Below are positions 43,261-51,916 of a stretch of 64,000 nt of DNA, in pieces. A program made the translations under genes and the position numbers. The DNA is from Chromobacterium rhizoryzae (lineage in GTDB: Bacteria > Pseudomonadota > Gammaproteobacteria > Burkholderiales > Chromobacteriaceae). Under the pieces are notes generated by a model. It worked only from the letters and a program-made list of their open reading frames with translations. It was not told the DNA's origin and did no database searches. Within the stretch, counting starts at the first letter, position 1; every line of letters starts with the position of its first letter. The stretch lies in NCBI RefSeq assembly GCF_020544465.1, contig NZ_CP066126.1:1116001-1180000 (forward strand). Direction: 5' to 3'.

Positions 43261-43354
43261 GAGTCTGTTCAAAGTCCGCTGCGCGCGTTGAAAGCTCGCG
43301 CAGCGAGCGCGGCGCCCTGTGTCGCGGGCGGGCGCCAGAGCTTGAACAGGCTCC
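43261..43354. repeat. Palindromic intergenic repeat, copy 2 (94 bases, shortened)
   Basis: End motifs GAGTCTGTTCAAAGTC and CTTGAACAGGCTCC match those of copy 1 in inverted order. The left arm contains GCTGCGCG...CGCGCAGC. The middle differs from copy 1. It lies right before the diguanylate cyclase start codon, inside what would be its 5' leader. Confidence 0.75.
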
Positions 43355-43491
43355 GAGGCGGGCGCGCTTTGCAAGGTGAATTATGACAAGCGGCCCATCA
43401 TAGGGCCCTTGTCCATGCTCTTCAATCCGCAAAGCTACGCAGCCGGGCTGACAAATCCCGACAATGAGGCCGCCGGGATTCATTTGTCCTG

Positions 43492-45087
43492 TCAGGCCAG
43501 GTATTCGTATCCCGGCAGCGTCAGGAACTCGACGAAATCGTCCGAGGTGGTCAGCAGATCGAACATCGCCGCCGCGTCGTCGTACTGGCGGGTCCAGCGC
43601 GCGCCGTACTCGGCCTTGAGCTTGGCCGTCTCCGCCGCGTGCAGCTGGCGGAACAGCTCGACGGTGACTTTGCGGCCGTCGTCCAGCACGCCCTTGGGGC
43701 TGCGCATCCATTGCCAGATCTGAGAGCGGGAGATCTCGGCGGTGGCGGCGTCTTCCATCAGATTGTGGATGGGCACGCAGCCGTTGCCGGAAATCCAGGC
43801 GCCCAGGTACTGGATGCCGACATTGATGTTCATCGCCAGCCCGGCTTCGGTGATCGGCGCTTCCGGCTGGAAGTTGAGCAAGTCGGCGGCGCCGACCTGA
43901 ACGTCCGGCCGCTGCTTGGCGATCTGGTTGGGCGCGTCGCCCAGCACCTTGCCGAAGGCCTCGGCGGCGATGGGCACCAGGCCGGGGTGGGCCACCCAGC
44001 CGCCGTCGTAGCCGTCGGCGGCGTCGCGTTCCTTGTCCGCCCGGACGCCGGCCAGCGCCTTCTCGTTGGCCTCCGGATCGTTCTTGATCGGAATCAGCGC
44101 CGCCATGCCGCCTATCGCCGGCGCCGCGCGGCGATGGCAGGTTTTCAGCAGCAGCAGCGCGTAGGCGCGCATGAAGGGCACCGTCATGGTGATCTGGGCG
44201 CGGTTGGCCAGGCAGAAGTCGCGGTTCTGGCGGAATTTCTTGATGCAGCTGAAGATGTAGTCCCAGCGGCCGGCGTTGAGGCCGGCGCTGTGCTCGCGCA
44301 ATTCGTACAGGATTTCGTCCATTTCGAAGGCGGCGAGTATGGTTTCGATCAATACCGTGGCCTTGATCGTGCCCTGGGGGATGGACAGCTCCTGTTGGGC
44401 GAAGACGAACACCTCGTTCCACAGCCGCGCTTCCAGATGGCTTTCCATCTTGGGCAGGTAGTAATAAGTGGCGCTGCCCGAGCCGCGCAAGAATTCGATG
44501 TTGTGGAAGAAGGACAGGGCGAAGTCGAACAGCGCGCCGGAGACGATGTCGCCGTCCACCTTGACGTGCTTTTCCATCAAATGCCAGCCGCGCGGCCGCA
44601 GCAGCAAGGTGGCGGTGTCGGCGTTGAGCCGGTATTGCTTGCCGTCCGGGTTGGCGAAGGAAATGGTCTTGCGGTAGGCGTCGCGGACATTGATCTGGCC
44701 GTTGATCTGGTTGTCCCAGCTTGGGCAGTTGGAGTCCTCGAAGTCCGCCATGAAGCTCTTGGCGCCGGAATTGAGCGCGTTGATCATCATCTTGCGGTCC
44801 ACCGGGCCGGTGATTTCCACGCGGCGGTCCAGCAAGTCGTCCGGCAGCGGCGCGATCTTCCAGTCGCCGGCGCGGACGGCGGCGGTGTCGGGCAGGAAGT
44901 CCGGCAGCTTGCCGGCGTCCAGTTCCGCCTGGCGCGCGGCGCGGGCGGCCATCAGCTCGCGGCGGCGCGGCTCGAAGCGGCGGTGCAGCTTGGCGACGAA
45001 GGCCAGCGCGTCGTGGCTGAGGATGTCGGCGTAGGCCGGGGTGAGCGTAGCGAGGATTTCCATCCCCTGGGGAAGCGCGGCTGCCAT
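43492..45087 (-). CDS. aceB: Malate synthase (AceB type)
   Basis: Malate synthase A joins glyoxylate and acetyl-CoA in the glyoxylate bypass. The 531-residue protein has the family start MAAALPQGMEILATL, the substrate-binding RPRGWHLMEKHVKVDG region and the acid/base and metal residues in TVLIETILAAFEMDEIL. VGTMAAL is replaced by IGGMAALIPIKND, and the C-terminal sequence is GCVPIHNLMEDAATAEISRSQIWQW. The ATG at 45087 has AAGGAG 8-13 bases upstream, while an in-frame ATG at 45105 lies before that site. No aceA gene lies beside it. A LysR regulator is divergent. Confidence 0.95.
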   Translation of the reverse strand: MAAALPQGMEILATLTPAYADILSHDALAFVAKLHRRFEPRRRELMAARAARQAELDAGKLPDFLPDTAAVRAGDWKIAPLPDDLLDRRVEITGPVDRKMMINALNSGAKSFMADFEDSNCPSWDNQINGQINVRDAYRKTISFANPDGKQYRLNADTATLLLRPRGWHLMEKHVKVDGDIVSGALFDFALSFFHNIEFLRGSGSATYYYLPKMESHLEARLWNEVFVFAQQELSIPQGTIKATVLIETILAAFEMDEILYELREHSAGLNAGRWDYIFSCIKKFRQNRDFCLANRAQITMTVPFMRAYALLLLKTCHRRAAPAIGGMAALIPIKNDPEANEKALAGVRADKERDAADGYDGGWVAHPGLVPIAAEAFGKVLGDAPNQIAKQRPDVQVGAADLLNFQPEAPITEAGLAMNINVGIQYLGAWISGNGCVPIHNLMEDAATAEISRSQIWQWMRSPKGVLDDGRKVTVELFRQLHAAETAKLKAEYGARWTRQYDDAAAMFDLLTTSDDFVEFLTLPGYEYLA

Positions 45088-45272
45088 GCTGGGACTCCTT
45101 TGCATCGTTGGACGGGGCGGCGAGCGGACGCGCCGGGACGGGCGGCGCCCGCGTCCGGACCTGGGACAGTGAAACGGGACCTGGCTAGTCTATCTAGGCA
45201 AAGCGTAAAAAAAAATGCATATATAGACATATCATCTTTTACTTTTTGTTAGCTAATCGTGGGGCGGCCCGG

Positions 45273-46163
45273 ATGTTGAAACAATTGGAGACCTTTGTCG
45301 CCGTGGTGTCGCAGGGCAGTTTGTCGGCCGCCGCGCGCCAGGAGGGCGTGGTGCCGGCCATCATCGGCCGGCGCATAGACGCGCTGGAGGAGAGGCTGGG
45401 CGTCAAGCTCCTGACCCGCAGCACGCGCAGCCTGGCGCTCACTCAGGAGGGCGCGGCCTTTTTCGAAGACTGTCAGCGCATCCTCGCCGACCTGGAGGAC
45501 GCCGAAGCGGCGGTGGCTTCCGGCAGCGGCCGCGCGCGCGGCCATCTGCGGGTGTCGGCGCCGGCCGGCTTTGGCCGCAAGCACGTGGCGCCGCACATCG
45601 CCGGTTTCCAGCTACGCCATCCGGACGTCAAGGTGACGCTGGATCTGTCGGACCGGCTGGTGGACCTGCAGCGCGACCGCATCGATTGCGCGATCCGCAT
45701 CTCCGACCTGGCCGATTCCTCGCTGGTGGCGATCCGGCTGGCGGAAAACCGCCGCGTGGTGGTGGCGGCGCCGGCCTATCTGGCGCGTCACGGCCTGCCG
45801 CGCCGCTTGGAGGATCTGGCCGAGCACAACTGCCTGTCCCTGGGCGAGAGCCAGAGCCGCGGCTGGGCGTTCCGCCGCGACGGCGAGGCGGTGAACCTGC
45901 GCGTGAGCGGCCGGCTGGAGTGCAACGACGGCGCGGTGCTGCACGACTGGGCCTTGCAGGGCCTGGGCCTGGCCTGGCGTTCGCTGTGGGAGGTGAAGGA
46001 CGATTTGTCCGATGGCCGGCTGGTGACGGTGCTGGATGAATTCTCCGCGCCGGACTATCCGGTGTGCGCGGTGGTGCCGCAGCGCCGCCTGCTGCCGGCG
46101 CGGGTACGGCACTTCGTCGACTATTTGCGGTCAGTGTATGCTGACGCGGCTTATTGGAATTGA
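45273..46163 (+). CDS. LysR family regulator divergent from malate synthase
   Basis: A 296-residue LysR-type regulator with an N-terminal winged helix (MLKQLETFVAVVSQGSLSAAARQEGVVPAIIGRRIDALEERLGVKLLTRSTRSLALT, shown in part) and a two-lobed ligand domain (~90-295). It is divergent from aceB with an A/T-rich gap, so it probably regulates malate synthase, a pattern seen in other betaproteobacteria. The inducer is unknown, perhaps a C2 or C4 acid. I chose ATG 45273 over a TTG at 45246, which adds nine residues. The next gene begins 4 bases after its stop. Confidence 0.9.
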   Translation: MLKQLETFVAVVSQGSLSAAARQEGVVPAIIGRRIDALEERLGVKLLTRSTRSLALTQEGAAFFEDCQRILADLEDAEAAVASGSGRARGHLRVSAPAGFGRKHVAPHIAGFQLRHPDVKVTLDLSDRLVDLQRDRIDCAIRISDLADSSLVAIRLAENRRVVVAAPAYLARHGLPRRLEDLAEHNCLSLGESQSRGWAFRRDGEAVNLRVSGRLECNDGAVLHDWALQGLGLAWRSLWEVKDDLSDGRLVTVLDEFSAPDYPVCAVVPQRRLLPARVRHFVDYLRSVYADAAYWN

Positions 46164-46167
46164 GGCG

Positions 46168-46629
46168 ATGAAGATGAAAACAGCGATGGCGGCGCTCTTG
46201 GCGCTGCTGGCGGCCGGCCCGTCCTGGGCCGGCGCGGGCACGGTGGGACTGAGCTGCCTGCCGTCGGCCGGCGCCGGCGTGGACATGCGCGAGTGGCTGC
46301 TGGACCGGCTGGTCTTGAAGGGGGCGGCGGTGGACGAGGCGCGTCCGCAATGGAAGCTGTGCTTCAAGCAAAGCCAGCAGCGCCAGGTGTATTGGCCGGC
46401 GGACGGCTGGTACGCCGGCGGCTGGCGCGATTGGCGCTACGGTGGCGGCATGTATTGGTCGCCGGACTATCAGGTGCGCACGGTGCGCACGCTGGCGCTG
46501 GAAGTGGTCAACAGCGCCGACGGCGCCATGTTGTGGCAGGGCCAGCAGGAATTGGGCGACGGCGACAACGGTCGTCAGCAATTGGAGAACGCCGCGCGCA
46601 AATTGATAGATTTAATGCCATTGCCATGA
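46168..46629 (+). CDS. Secreted protein of unknown function (DUF4136-like C-terminus)
   Basis: A 153-residue protein with a signal peptide (MKMKTAMAALLALLAAGPSWAGAG) and a mature domain containing an aromatic, glycine-rich stretch (DGWYAGGWRDWRYGGGMYWSPDY) and a C-terminal segment ALEVVNSADGAMLWQGQQELGD...LENAARKLIDLMP. The last part resembles DUF4136-type proteins, in which a similar strand-helix end is common, but I do not see the lipoprotein cysteine. It starts 4 bases after the LysR stop, which may mean read-through. A second ATG (46174) could be the start. Function is unknown. Confidence 0.7.
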   Translation: MKMKTAMAALLALLAAGPSWAGAGTVGLSCLPSAGAGVDMREWLLDRLVLKGAAVDEARPQWKLCFKQSQQRQVYWPADGWYAGGWRDWRYGGGMYWSPDYQVRTVRTLALEVVNSADGAMLWQGQQELGDGDNGRQQLENAARKLIDLMPLP

Positions 46630-46940
46630 TTTGTTTTGCGCTATGATGACGCGCAGGGTTTGATGGCCGCGGGCTATATGGGGTTTCCCGTATTGCCGGC
46701 GGCCGGCCCTGCGGTACTATCGCATTCTTCCCCGGCATGAACTGCGTGGATCGGCGGCTTAAGCACCGCGCTCGACAACGGCAAGCCCTTGTTATCGCGT
46801 TTATTTAAAGCCAACGACAGACAGAGCAGCGGGGAGAGGACACAACAGATCATACAGGCCCTATCCGAGTATGAAGCGCCCGCCGGGACAGCGGGCGCTT
46901 TGTCGTTGTACCGGACGGCCGTTACGGGACAGTGAAACAA
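46630..46940 (+). other. 311-base leader upstream of the amino-acid permease, with terminator-like hairpin
   Basis: No convincing gene is seen. An AT-rich patch near 46793-46812 (TTGTTATCGCGTTTATTTAA) may hold a promoter. A strong hairpin AGCGCCCGC-N7-GCGGGCGCT sits at 46875-46899, followed by TTGTCG, about 40 bases before the permease start. A purine-rich stretch (46831-46840) precedes it. This could be a regulatory leader with an attenuator, but I cannot match it to a riboswitch family. Confidence 0.45.
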
Positions 46941-48338
46941 ATGAGTTTGATGCGCAAAAAGAGCGTCCAGGGAATGCTGGCTACCGCTCAGACCTCGCGT
47001 GGGCTTCGCAAGGAGCTTTCCGCTTTCGACCTTACCATGCTCGGCATCGGCGCCATCATCGGCACCGGCATCTTCGTGCTGACCGGCACCGGCGCCACGG
47101 TGGCCGGCCCCGGACTGGTGCTTTCCTTCGTGATCAGCGCCTTCGCCTGCGGCTTCGCCGCGCTGTGCTACGCCGAGTTCGCTTCCATGCTGCCGGTTTC
47201 CGGCTCCACTTACACTTACGCTTACGCCACGCTGGGCGAGATGATCGCCTGGATCATAGGCTGGGACTTGCTGCTGGAATACCTGCTGGCCTCGTCGGCG
47301 GTGTCGGTGGGCTGGTCCGGTTATTTCCAGAGCCTGCTATCCGGCTTCGGCGTAACCCTGCCTGAATACCTGACCGCCGCCGCCGGCTCGCTGCCGGGCA
47401 AGCAGACGCTGTTCAATCTGCCGGCCTTCTGCGTGGCGATGGTGATCACCGCCTTGCTGGCCTTCGGCATCAAGGAATCCAAGCGCGTCAACAATGTGGT
47501 GGTGCTGATCAAGGTGGGCGTGGTGTTGTTGTTCATCGGCATCGGCGTGTGGCACGTCAAGCCGGTGAACTGGCAGCCGGCGCTGCCCTTCGGCTTCTCC
47601 GGCGTGTTCCACGGCGCCGCCATCGTGTTCTTCAGCTTCATCGGCTTCGACGCGGTGACCTGCGCCGCCGAGGAAGTGAAGAACCCGGCCAAGGACATCC
47701 CGCGCGGGGTGATCTGGTCGCTGGGCGTGTGTTCGCTGCTCTATGTGGTGGTGGCCGCCATCATGACCGGCATCGTGCCTTATATGCAGTTCGCCGGTGT
47801 CGACCACCCGGTGTCGCTGGCCTTGCAAGTGGCCAAGCTGGACTGGTTCGCCGGCTTCGTCGACCTGGGCGCCATCCTCGGCATGATGACGGTGATCCTG
47901 GTGATGACTTACGGCCAGACCCGCATCCTGTTCGCGATGTCGCGCGACGGCCTGCTGCCCAAGATCTTCTCCGAGGTGAACCCCAAGTACGGCACCCCGT
48001 ACAAGGCCACCTGGCTGATCGGCACCATCATCGCCTTGCTGGCCGGCTTCGTGCCGCTGCACACCCTGGCCGAGCTGGTGAACATCGGCACCCTGGCCGC
48101 CTTCACCCTGATCGCGCTGTCGGTGATCGTGCTGCGCAAGCGCGAACCCGATCTGCCGCGCAAATTCGTCTGCCCGGGCGTGCCCTACATCCCGACGCTG
48201 GCCATCCTGTGCTGCGGCTTCCTGATGACTCAGCTGTCGCTGCTGACCTGGCTGTGCTTCATGGCCTGGTTGTTGATCGGCCTGGTAGTGTACTTTGGCT
48301 ATTCGCGGCGCAACTCGCTGTTGAACAATCCTGCTTAA
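46941..48338 (+). CDS. APC-family amino-acid permease (YfnA/CAT type)
   Basis: A 465-residue inner-membrane transporter with about twelve helices. It shows the APC signatures AFDLTMLGIGAIIGTGIFVLTGTGA, SFVISAFACGFAALCYAEFASMLPVSGSTYTYAYATLGEM and FFSFIGFDAVTCAAEEVKNPAKDIPRGV, which are typical of the cationic amino-acid transporter group. The substrate is probably a basic or neutral amino acid. ATG 46941 is chosen; a GTG at 46932 lies too near the GGGA upstream. The long leader with a terminator-like hairpin suggests regulation after transcription begins. An intrinsic terminator follows. Confidence 0.93.
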   Translation: MSLMRKKSVQGMLATAQTSRGLRKELSAFDLTMLGIGAIIGTGIFVLTGTGATVAGPGLVLSFVISAFACGFAALCYAEFASMLPVSGSTYTYAYATLGEMIAWIIGWDLLLEYLLASSAVSVGWSGYFQSLLSGFGVTLPEYLTAAAGSLPGKQTLFNLPAFCVAMVITALLAFGIKESKRVNNVVVLIKVGVVLLFIGIGVWHVKPVNWQPALPFGFSGVFHGAAIVFFSFIGFDAVTCAAEEVKNPAKDIPRGVIWSLGVCSLLYVVVAAIMTGIVPYMQFAGVDHPVSLALQVAKLDWFAGFVDLGAILGMMTVILVMTYGQTRILFAMSRDGLLPKIFSEVNPKYGTPYKATWLIGTIIALLAGFVPLHTLAELVNIGTLAAFTLIALSVIVLRKREPDLPRKFVCPGVPYIPTLAILCCGFLMTQLSLLTWLCFMAWLLIGLVVYFGYSRRNSLLNNPA

Positions 48339-48349
48339 GGCGGAAAAGG

Positions 48350-48377
48350 AAAAAGCCGGCGTCAGCCGGCTTTTTTT
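48350..48377 (+). terminator. Intrinsic terminator after the permease
   Basis: AAAAAGCCGG-N6-CCGGCTTTTT followed by further T residues, 12 bases after the stop codon, is a textbook terminator. Confidence 0.93.
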
Positions 48378-48430
48378 ACGCCTGGCGCCGGCGGGCGGAT
48401 AATGGCGGCTTGGACGGAGGAGGGGATGCA

Positions 48431-48955
48431 ATGGAAGCGAAGACCGAATTGACGGCATGGCAGGGCGACATCACCACGCTGGCGCTGGACGCCATCGTCA
48501 ACGCCGCCAACACCCGCTTGCTGGGCGGCGGCGGCGTGGACGGCGCCATTCACCGCGCCGCCGGACCGGAACTGCTGGCGGAATGCCGGAGCTTGCACGG
48601 TTGCCGCGTCGGTGAGGCCAAGCTGACCGCCGGCTATCGGCTGCCGGCGCGGCATGTGATCCACACCGTGGGTCCGGTGTGGCAGGGCGGCGCCCACGGG
48701 GAGGCGGAGCTGCTGGCCGCCTGCTACCGCAACAGCCTGGCACTGGCGGCGCGGCATGGTTTGGACGGCATCGCTTTCCCGGCGATCAGCTGCGGCGTTT
48801 ACGGCTATCCGCAGCAGCAGGCCGCCGTCATCGCGGTGGAGACGGTGCGTGATTGGCTGGCGCGCGAGCCGCATGGCCTGCGGCGGGTGTTGCTGGTGGC
48901 TTTCGACGACGCGATGGCCGGCCGCTACCGGCAGTTGCTGGCCGGCATTAGCTGA
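48431..48955 (+). CDS. Macro-domain protein (O-acetyl-ADP-ribose deacetylase type)
   Basis: A 174-residue stand-alone macro domain of the YmdB kind: LTAWQGDITTLALDAIVNAANTRLLGGGGVDGAIHRAAGPEL, then GEAKLTAGYRLPARHVIHTVGPVW and IAFPAISCGVYGYP. The conserved Asn of NAAN and the Asp-Gly of GVDGAIH that bind ADP-ribose and water are present. Members hydrolyse O-acetyl-ADP-ribose or remove ADP-ribose from proteins. It is convergent with the ion-channel gene, and the two coding ends overlap by 8 bases. Confidence 0.95.
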   Translation: MEAKTELTAWQGDITTLALDAIVNAANTRLLGGGGVDGAIHRAAGPELLAECRSLHGCRVGEAKLTAGYRLPARHVIHTVGPVWQGGAHGEAELLAACYRNSLALAARHGLDGIAFPAISCGVYGYPQQQAAVIAVETVRDWLAREPHGLRRVLLVAFDDAMAGRYRQLLAGIS

Positions 48956-49823
48956 CCTCGCCCTTGGACGGACGCGGCAACTGTCCGCCGCAGTGCTTGC
49001 AGAAGCGCGCGTCCCAGTCGTGGCCCTCGGTGAAGCAGTGCGGGCACAGCCGGGTGCCGGACACCGCCTCCACGGTCTTGCTCTTGGCGCCGCTGCCGCG
49101 CGCGATTTCGGCGGTGACGATGCCGGTGGGCACCGCGATGATGCCGTAGCCGGTGATCATCACCACGCTGGCCAGCGCCTGGCCCAGCGGCGTCTTGGGC
49201 GTGATGTCGCCGAAGCCCACCGTGGTCAGGGTGACGATGGCCCAGTAAATGCTGACCGGGATGCTGGTGTAGCCGTGCTCCGGTCCTTCGATCACGAACA
49301 TCAGCGTACCCAGAATCACCACCAGCAAGACCACGGTGACCAGGAAGACCGTGATCTTGCGGCGGCTGGCCAGCATCGCCCGTTTCAGTTCGCTGGCCTC
49401 GCCGATATAGCGCGTCAGCTTGAGGATGCGGAACATGCGCAGCAGCCGCAGGATGCGGATATCCGCCAGGAAGCGGCTTTCCGGGATGAACAGACCCAGA
49501 TACATCGGCAGCACCGCCATCAGATCGATGACGCCGAAGAAGCTTTTCACATAGCGCATCGGTTTATGGATGCAGATCAGCCGCAAGGCGTATTCAATAG
49601 TGAACAGAATGGTGAAACACCAGTCTAGAATCTTGAGCTGGACGCCCCAGGCCGCTTGTATGCTTTGCACGCTCTCCAGAATCACCGTCAGCACCGACAG
49701 CAGGATGGCGACGATCAGGGCCAGGTCGAAGATGCGGCCGGGCCGGGTGTCTGCCTCGTAAATGATGATGTAGAGCTTGCGGCGCCAGCCGGTGAGCGGG
49801 ATCAGGGTTTCCTGTGTGGGCAT
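48948..49823 (-). CDS. Voltage-gated potassium channel with C-terminal zinc ribbon
   Basis: A 291-residue channel subunit with six helices. S4 (LADIRILRLLRMFRILKLTRY) has arginines every third residue (R123, R126, R129, R132), and the pore carries the filter TVGFGD (201-206), so it should be a voltage-gated K+ channel. The cytoplasmic tail (251-291) ends in a CPHC...CKHC zinc ribbon (Cys260, 263, 275, 278), an unusual addition that could tune assembly or gating. ATG 49823 (MPTQETLIP) is chosen; an in-frame start upstream adds 39 low-complexity residues. It converges on the macro-domain gene. Confidence 0.9.
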   Translation of the reverse strand: MPTQETLIPLTGWRRKLYIIIYEADTRPGRIFDLALIVAILLSVLTVILESVQSIQAAWGVQLKILDWCFTILFTIEYALRLICIHKPMRYVKSFFGVIDLMAVLPMYLGLFIPESRFLADIRILRLLRMFRILKLTRYIGEASELKRAMLASRRKITVFLVTVVLLVVILGTLMFVIEGPEHGYTSIPVSIYWAIVTLTTVGFGDITPKTPLGQALASVVMITGYGIIAVPTGIVTAEIARGSGAKSKTVEAVSGTRLCPHCFTEGHDWDARFCKHCGGQLPRPSKGEVS

Positions 49824-50017
49824 AGGCGGGGAATGGACCTTGGTCTGCGGGTGATGGGCGATGGTTTCAGTGTAGCCGCCGGGCCGCGGAGAGCGCGTGG
49901 CCGGCTGAGACTGCCAAGTTTGTCGATTATAAGCAAACAATATTTTGGATCGTCGCTCGGCTTGTTTATGATGCTGGGTAATATGGTTTTCTTCAAAACT
50001 GTCTGTGGAGAATAAAG

Positions 50018-50953
50018 ATGCGAATTGCCAATGCAGTGACGGATTTGATCGGCAACACCCCGCTGGTGCGGCTTAATCGGGTGACCGATGGCTGCGGCGC
50101 CACCGTGGCGGCCAAGCTGGAGTTCTTCAACCCGGCTCACAGCGTTAAGGACCGCATCGCGGTGGCGATGATAGACGCCGCCGAGCAGGCCGGCAAAATC
50201 GGCCCGGACACCACCATCGTCGAACCCACTTCCGGCAATACCGGCATCGGCCTGGCCATGGTCTGCGCCGCGCGCGGCTACAAGCTGGTGATCACCATGC
50301 CGGAAACCATGAGCCGCGAACGCCGCCAGCTGCTGCGCGCCTACGGCGCCGAGCTGATCCTGACCCCGGGGCCGGACGGCATGGGCGGCGCCATCGCCAA
50401 GGCGCGCGAGCTGGTGGAGCAGAATCCGGACAGCCATTTCATGCCACAGCAGTTTGAGAACCCGGCCAACCCGGCCATCCACCGCAACACCACCGCCGAA
50501 GAAGTGTGGAACGACACCGACGGCCAGGTCGACATCTTCGTCGCCGGCGTGGGCACTGGCGGCACCATCACCGGCGTGGGCGAAGTGCTGAAGGCGCGCA
50601 AGCCCGGCGTGCAGATCGTGGCGGTGGAGCCGGACGCCTCGCCGGTGCTGTCCGGCGGCGCCAAGGGCCCGCACCCGATCCAGGGCATCGGAGCCGGTTT
50701 TGTGCCGGCCATCCTCAACACCGGCATTTACGATGAAATCATCCGCGTGAAGAACGAGGACGCGATGGAGACCGCGCGCGCGGTGGCCGCGCGCGAAGGC
50801 CTGCTGGTGGGCATCTCTTCCGGCGCGGCGGTGTGGGCGGCGCTGGAACTGGCCAAGCGTCCGGAAAACGCCGGCAAGTTGATCGTGGTAGTGATTCCCT
50901 CCTTTGGCGAGCGCTATCTGTCCACGCCCTTGTTCCAACATCTGGCGGACTGA
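50018..50953 (+). CDS. cysK: Cysteine synthase A (O-acetylserine sulfhydrylase)
   Basis: CysK makes cysteine from O-acetylserine and sulfide, with PLP bound to Lys44 in HSVKDRIA. The 311-residue protein shows GNTPLVRLNR, the phosphate-binding TSGNTGIGLAM, GVGTGGTITGVGEVLK and the family-typical C-terminal SSGAAVWAALELAKR. It is closer to CysK than CysM in the IGAGFVPAILN region. The upstream 194-base gap is A/T-rich near the start and should contain its promoter, but I cannot name a CysB site. A terminator lies at 50984-51019. Confidence 0.96.
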   Translation: MRIANAVTDLIGNTPLVRLNRVTDGCGATVAAKLEFFNPAHSVKDRIAVAMIDAAEQAGKIGPDTTIVEPTSGNTGIGLAMVCAARGYKLVITMPETMSRERRQLLRAYGAELILTPGPDGMGGAIAKARELVEQNPDSHFMPQQFENPANPAIHRNTTAEEVWNDTDGQVDIFVAGVGTGGTITGVGEVLKARKPGVQIVAVEPDASPVLSGGAKGPHPIQGIGAGFVPAILNTGIYDEIIRVKNEDAMETARAVAAREGLLVGISSGAAVWAALELAKRPENAGKLIVVVIPSFGERYLSTPLFQHLAD

Positions 50954-50983
50954 GTTCGGCCGCGGCCGCGGCCGCGAATATCG

Positions 50984-51019
50984 ACAGCCTGGCGGCTTTC
51001 TGCCAGGCTGTTTGTTTTT
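50984..51019 (+). terminator. Intrinsic terminator after cysK
   Basis: ACAGCCTGGC and GCCAGGCTGT pair as a 10-base stem around an 8-base loop, followed by TTTGTTTTTG. It is preceded by a curious run of GGCCGC repeats (50959-50976). Confidence 0.92.
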
Positions 51020-51043
51020 GTCGTTTCGCATCGAGGGGAAATC

Positions 51044-51916
51044 ATGGAGCAGTTGCAAGCCTTCCTGGCCCGGGCCGAAGCCATGCTGGCGCGCCTGGAG
51101 CCCTTGCTGCCGCCGGCGCGGCCGGAGCCGGATTGGAGCGCATTGGCTTTCCGCTGGCAGCGCCAGGGCATGGCCGGCTGGCTGGAGGCGGTGGCGGAGC
51201 CGCACGCGCCGGAACTGGAGCGGCTGACCCATATCGACGCTCAGCGCGCGCAATTGCTGCGCAACACCCGCCAGTTCGTCAAGGGGCGGCCGGCCAACAA
51301 TGTGCTGCTCACCGGCGCGCGCGGCACCGGCAAGTCCTCGCTGGTCAAGGCGCTGTTGCCGGCCTTCGCCGCCAAGGGCCTGCGCATCATCGAGGTGGAC
51401 AAGGCGCAGCTGGGCGATCTGAACCGCATCGTCGAGATGGTGGCCGGACGCAAGGAGCGCTTCATCCTGTTCTGCGACGATCTGTCCTTCGAGCAGGGCG
51501 ACGACGCCTACAAGGCGCTGAAGACCGCGCTGGACGGCGGCCTGGCGCGCCGCGTCGACAATGTGCTGGTGTACGCGACGTCCAACCGCCGTCATCTGAT
51601 GCCGGAAAAAATGAGCGAAAACCGCGAAGGCTGGGTGCAGGACGGCGAAATCCATCCGGGCGAGGCGATAGAGGAAAAGGTGTCGTTGTCCGACCGTTTC
51701 GGGCTGTGGCTGTCCTTCTATCCCTTCGATCAAGACGCCTATCTGGCGGCGGCGGCCGAGTGGCTGGCGCATTTCGGCCTGAAGCTGGACGCGGAGGCGG
51801 AAAAGGCGGCGCTGCACTGGAGCCATCTGCGCGGCAGCCGCTCCGGCCGCGTCGCCTGGCAGTTCGCCTGCGACTGGGCCGGGCGCGGCGCCAAGGAGCG
51901 CAAAGCCTTATTGTGA
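51044..51916 (+). CDS. DUF815 family AAA-type ATPase
   Basis: A 290-residue P-loop ATPase. Walker A is TGARGTGKSSL (91-98 for the core), Walker B is RFILFCDDLSF, and the sensor region is VLVYATSNRRHLMPEKM, followed by the family-typical DGEIHPGEAIEEKVSLSDRFGLWLSFYPFDQDAYL. The N-terminal helical part (1-80) precedes the ATPase core. DUF815 proteins are widespread but their role is unknown. Its coding end overlaps that of the convergent antiporter gene by 9 bases. Confidence 0.93.
   Translation: MEQLQAFLARAEAMLARLEPLLPPARPEPDWSALAFRWQRQGMAGWLEAVAEPHAPELERLTHIDAQRAQLLRNTRQFVKGRPANNVLLTGARGTGKSSLVKALLPAFAAKGLRIIEVDKAQLGDLNRIVEMVAGRKERFILFCDDLSFEQGDDAYKALKTALDGGLARRVDNVLVYATSNRRHLMPEKMSENREGWVQDGEIHPGEAIEEKVSLSDRFGLWLSFYPFDQDAYLAAAAEWLAHFGLKLDAEAEKAALHWSHLRGSRSGRVAWQFACDWAGRGAKERKALL

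Noticed and set aside
46815..46900. Glycine riboswitch or 6S RNA in the permease leader
   Set aside because: A purine-rich GGGGAGAGG stretch and a CCTGCGG word are present, but the rest of either consensus (paired glycine aptamer, or 6S closing stem and bubble) is missing.
46674..46940. Minus-strand 88-codon frame in the permease leader
   Set aside because: It runs through the hairpin and a region of low coding character, with no recognisable domain.
50959..50976. GGCCGC repeat run after cysK as a functional repeat
   Set aside because: Only three units of a GC-rich hexamer in a GC-rich genome; likely chance.
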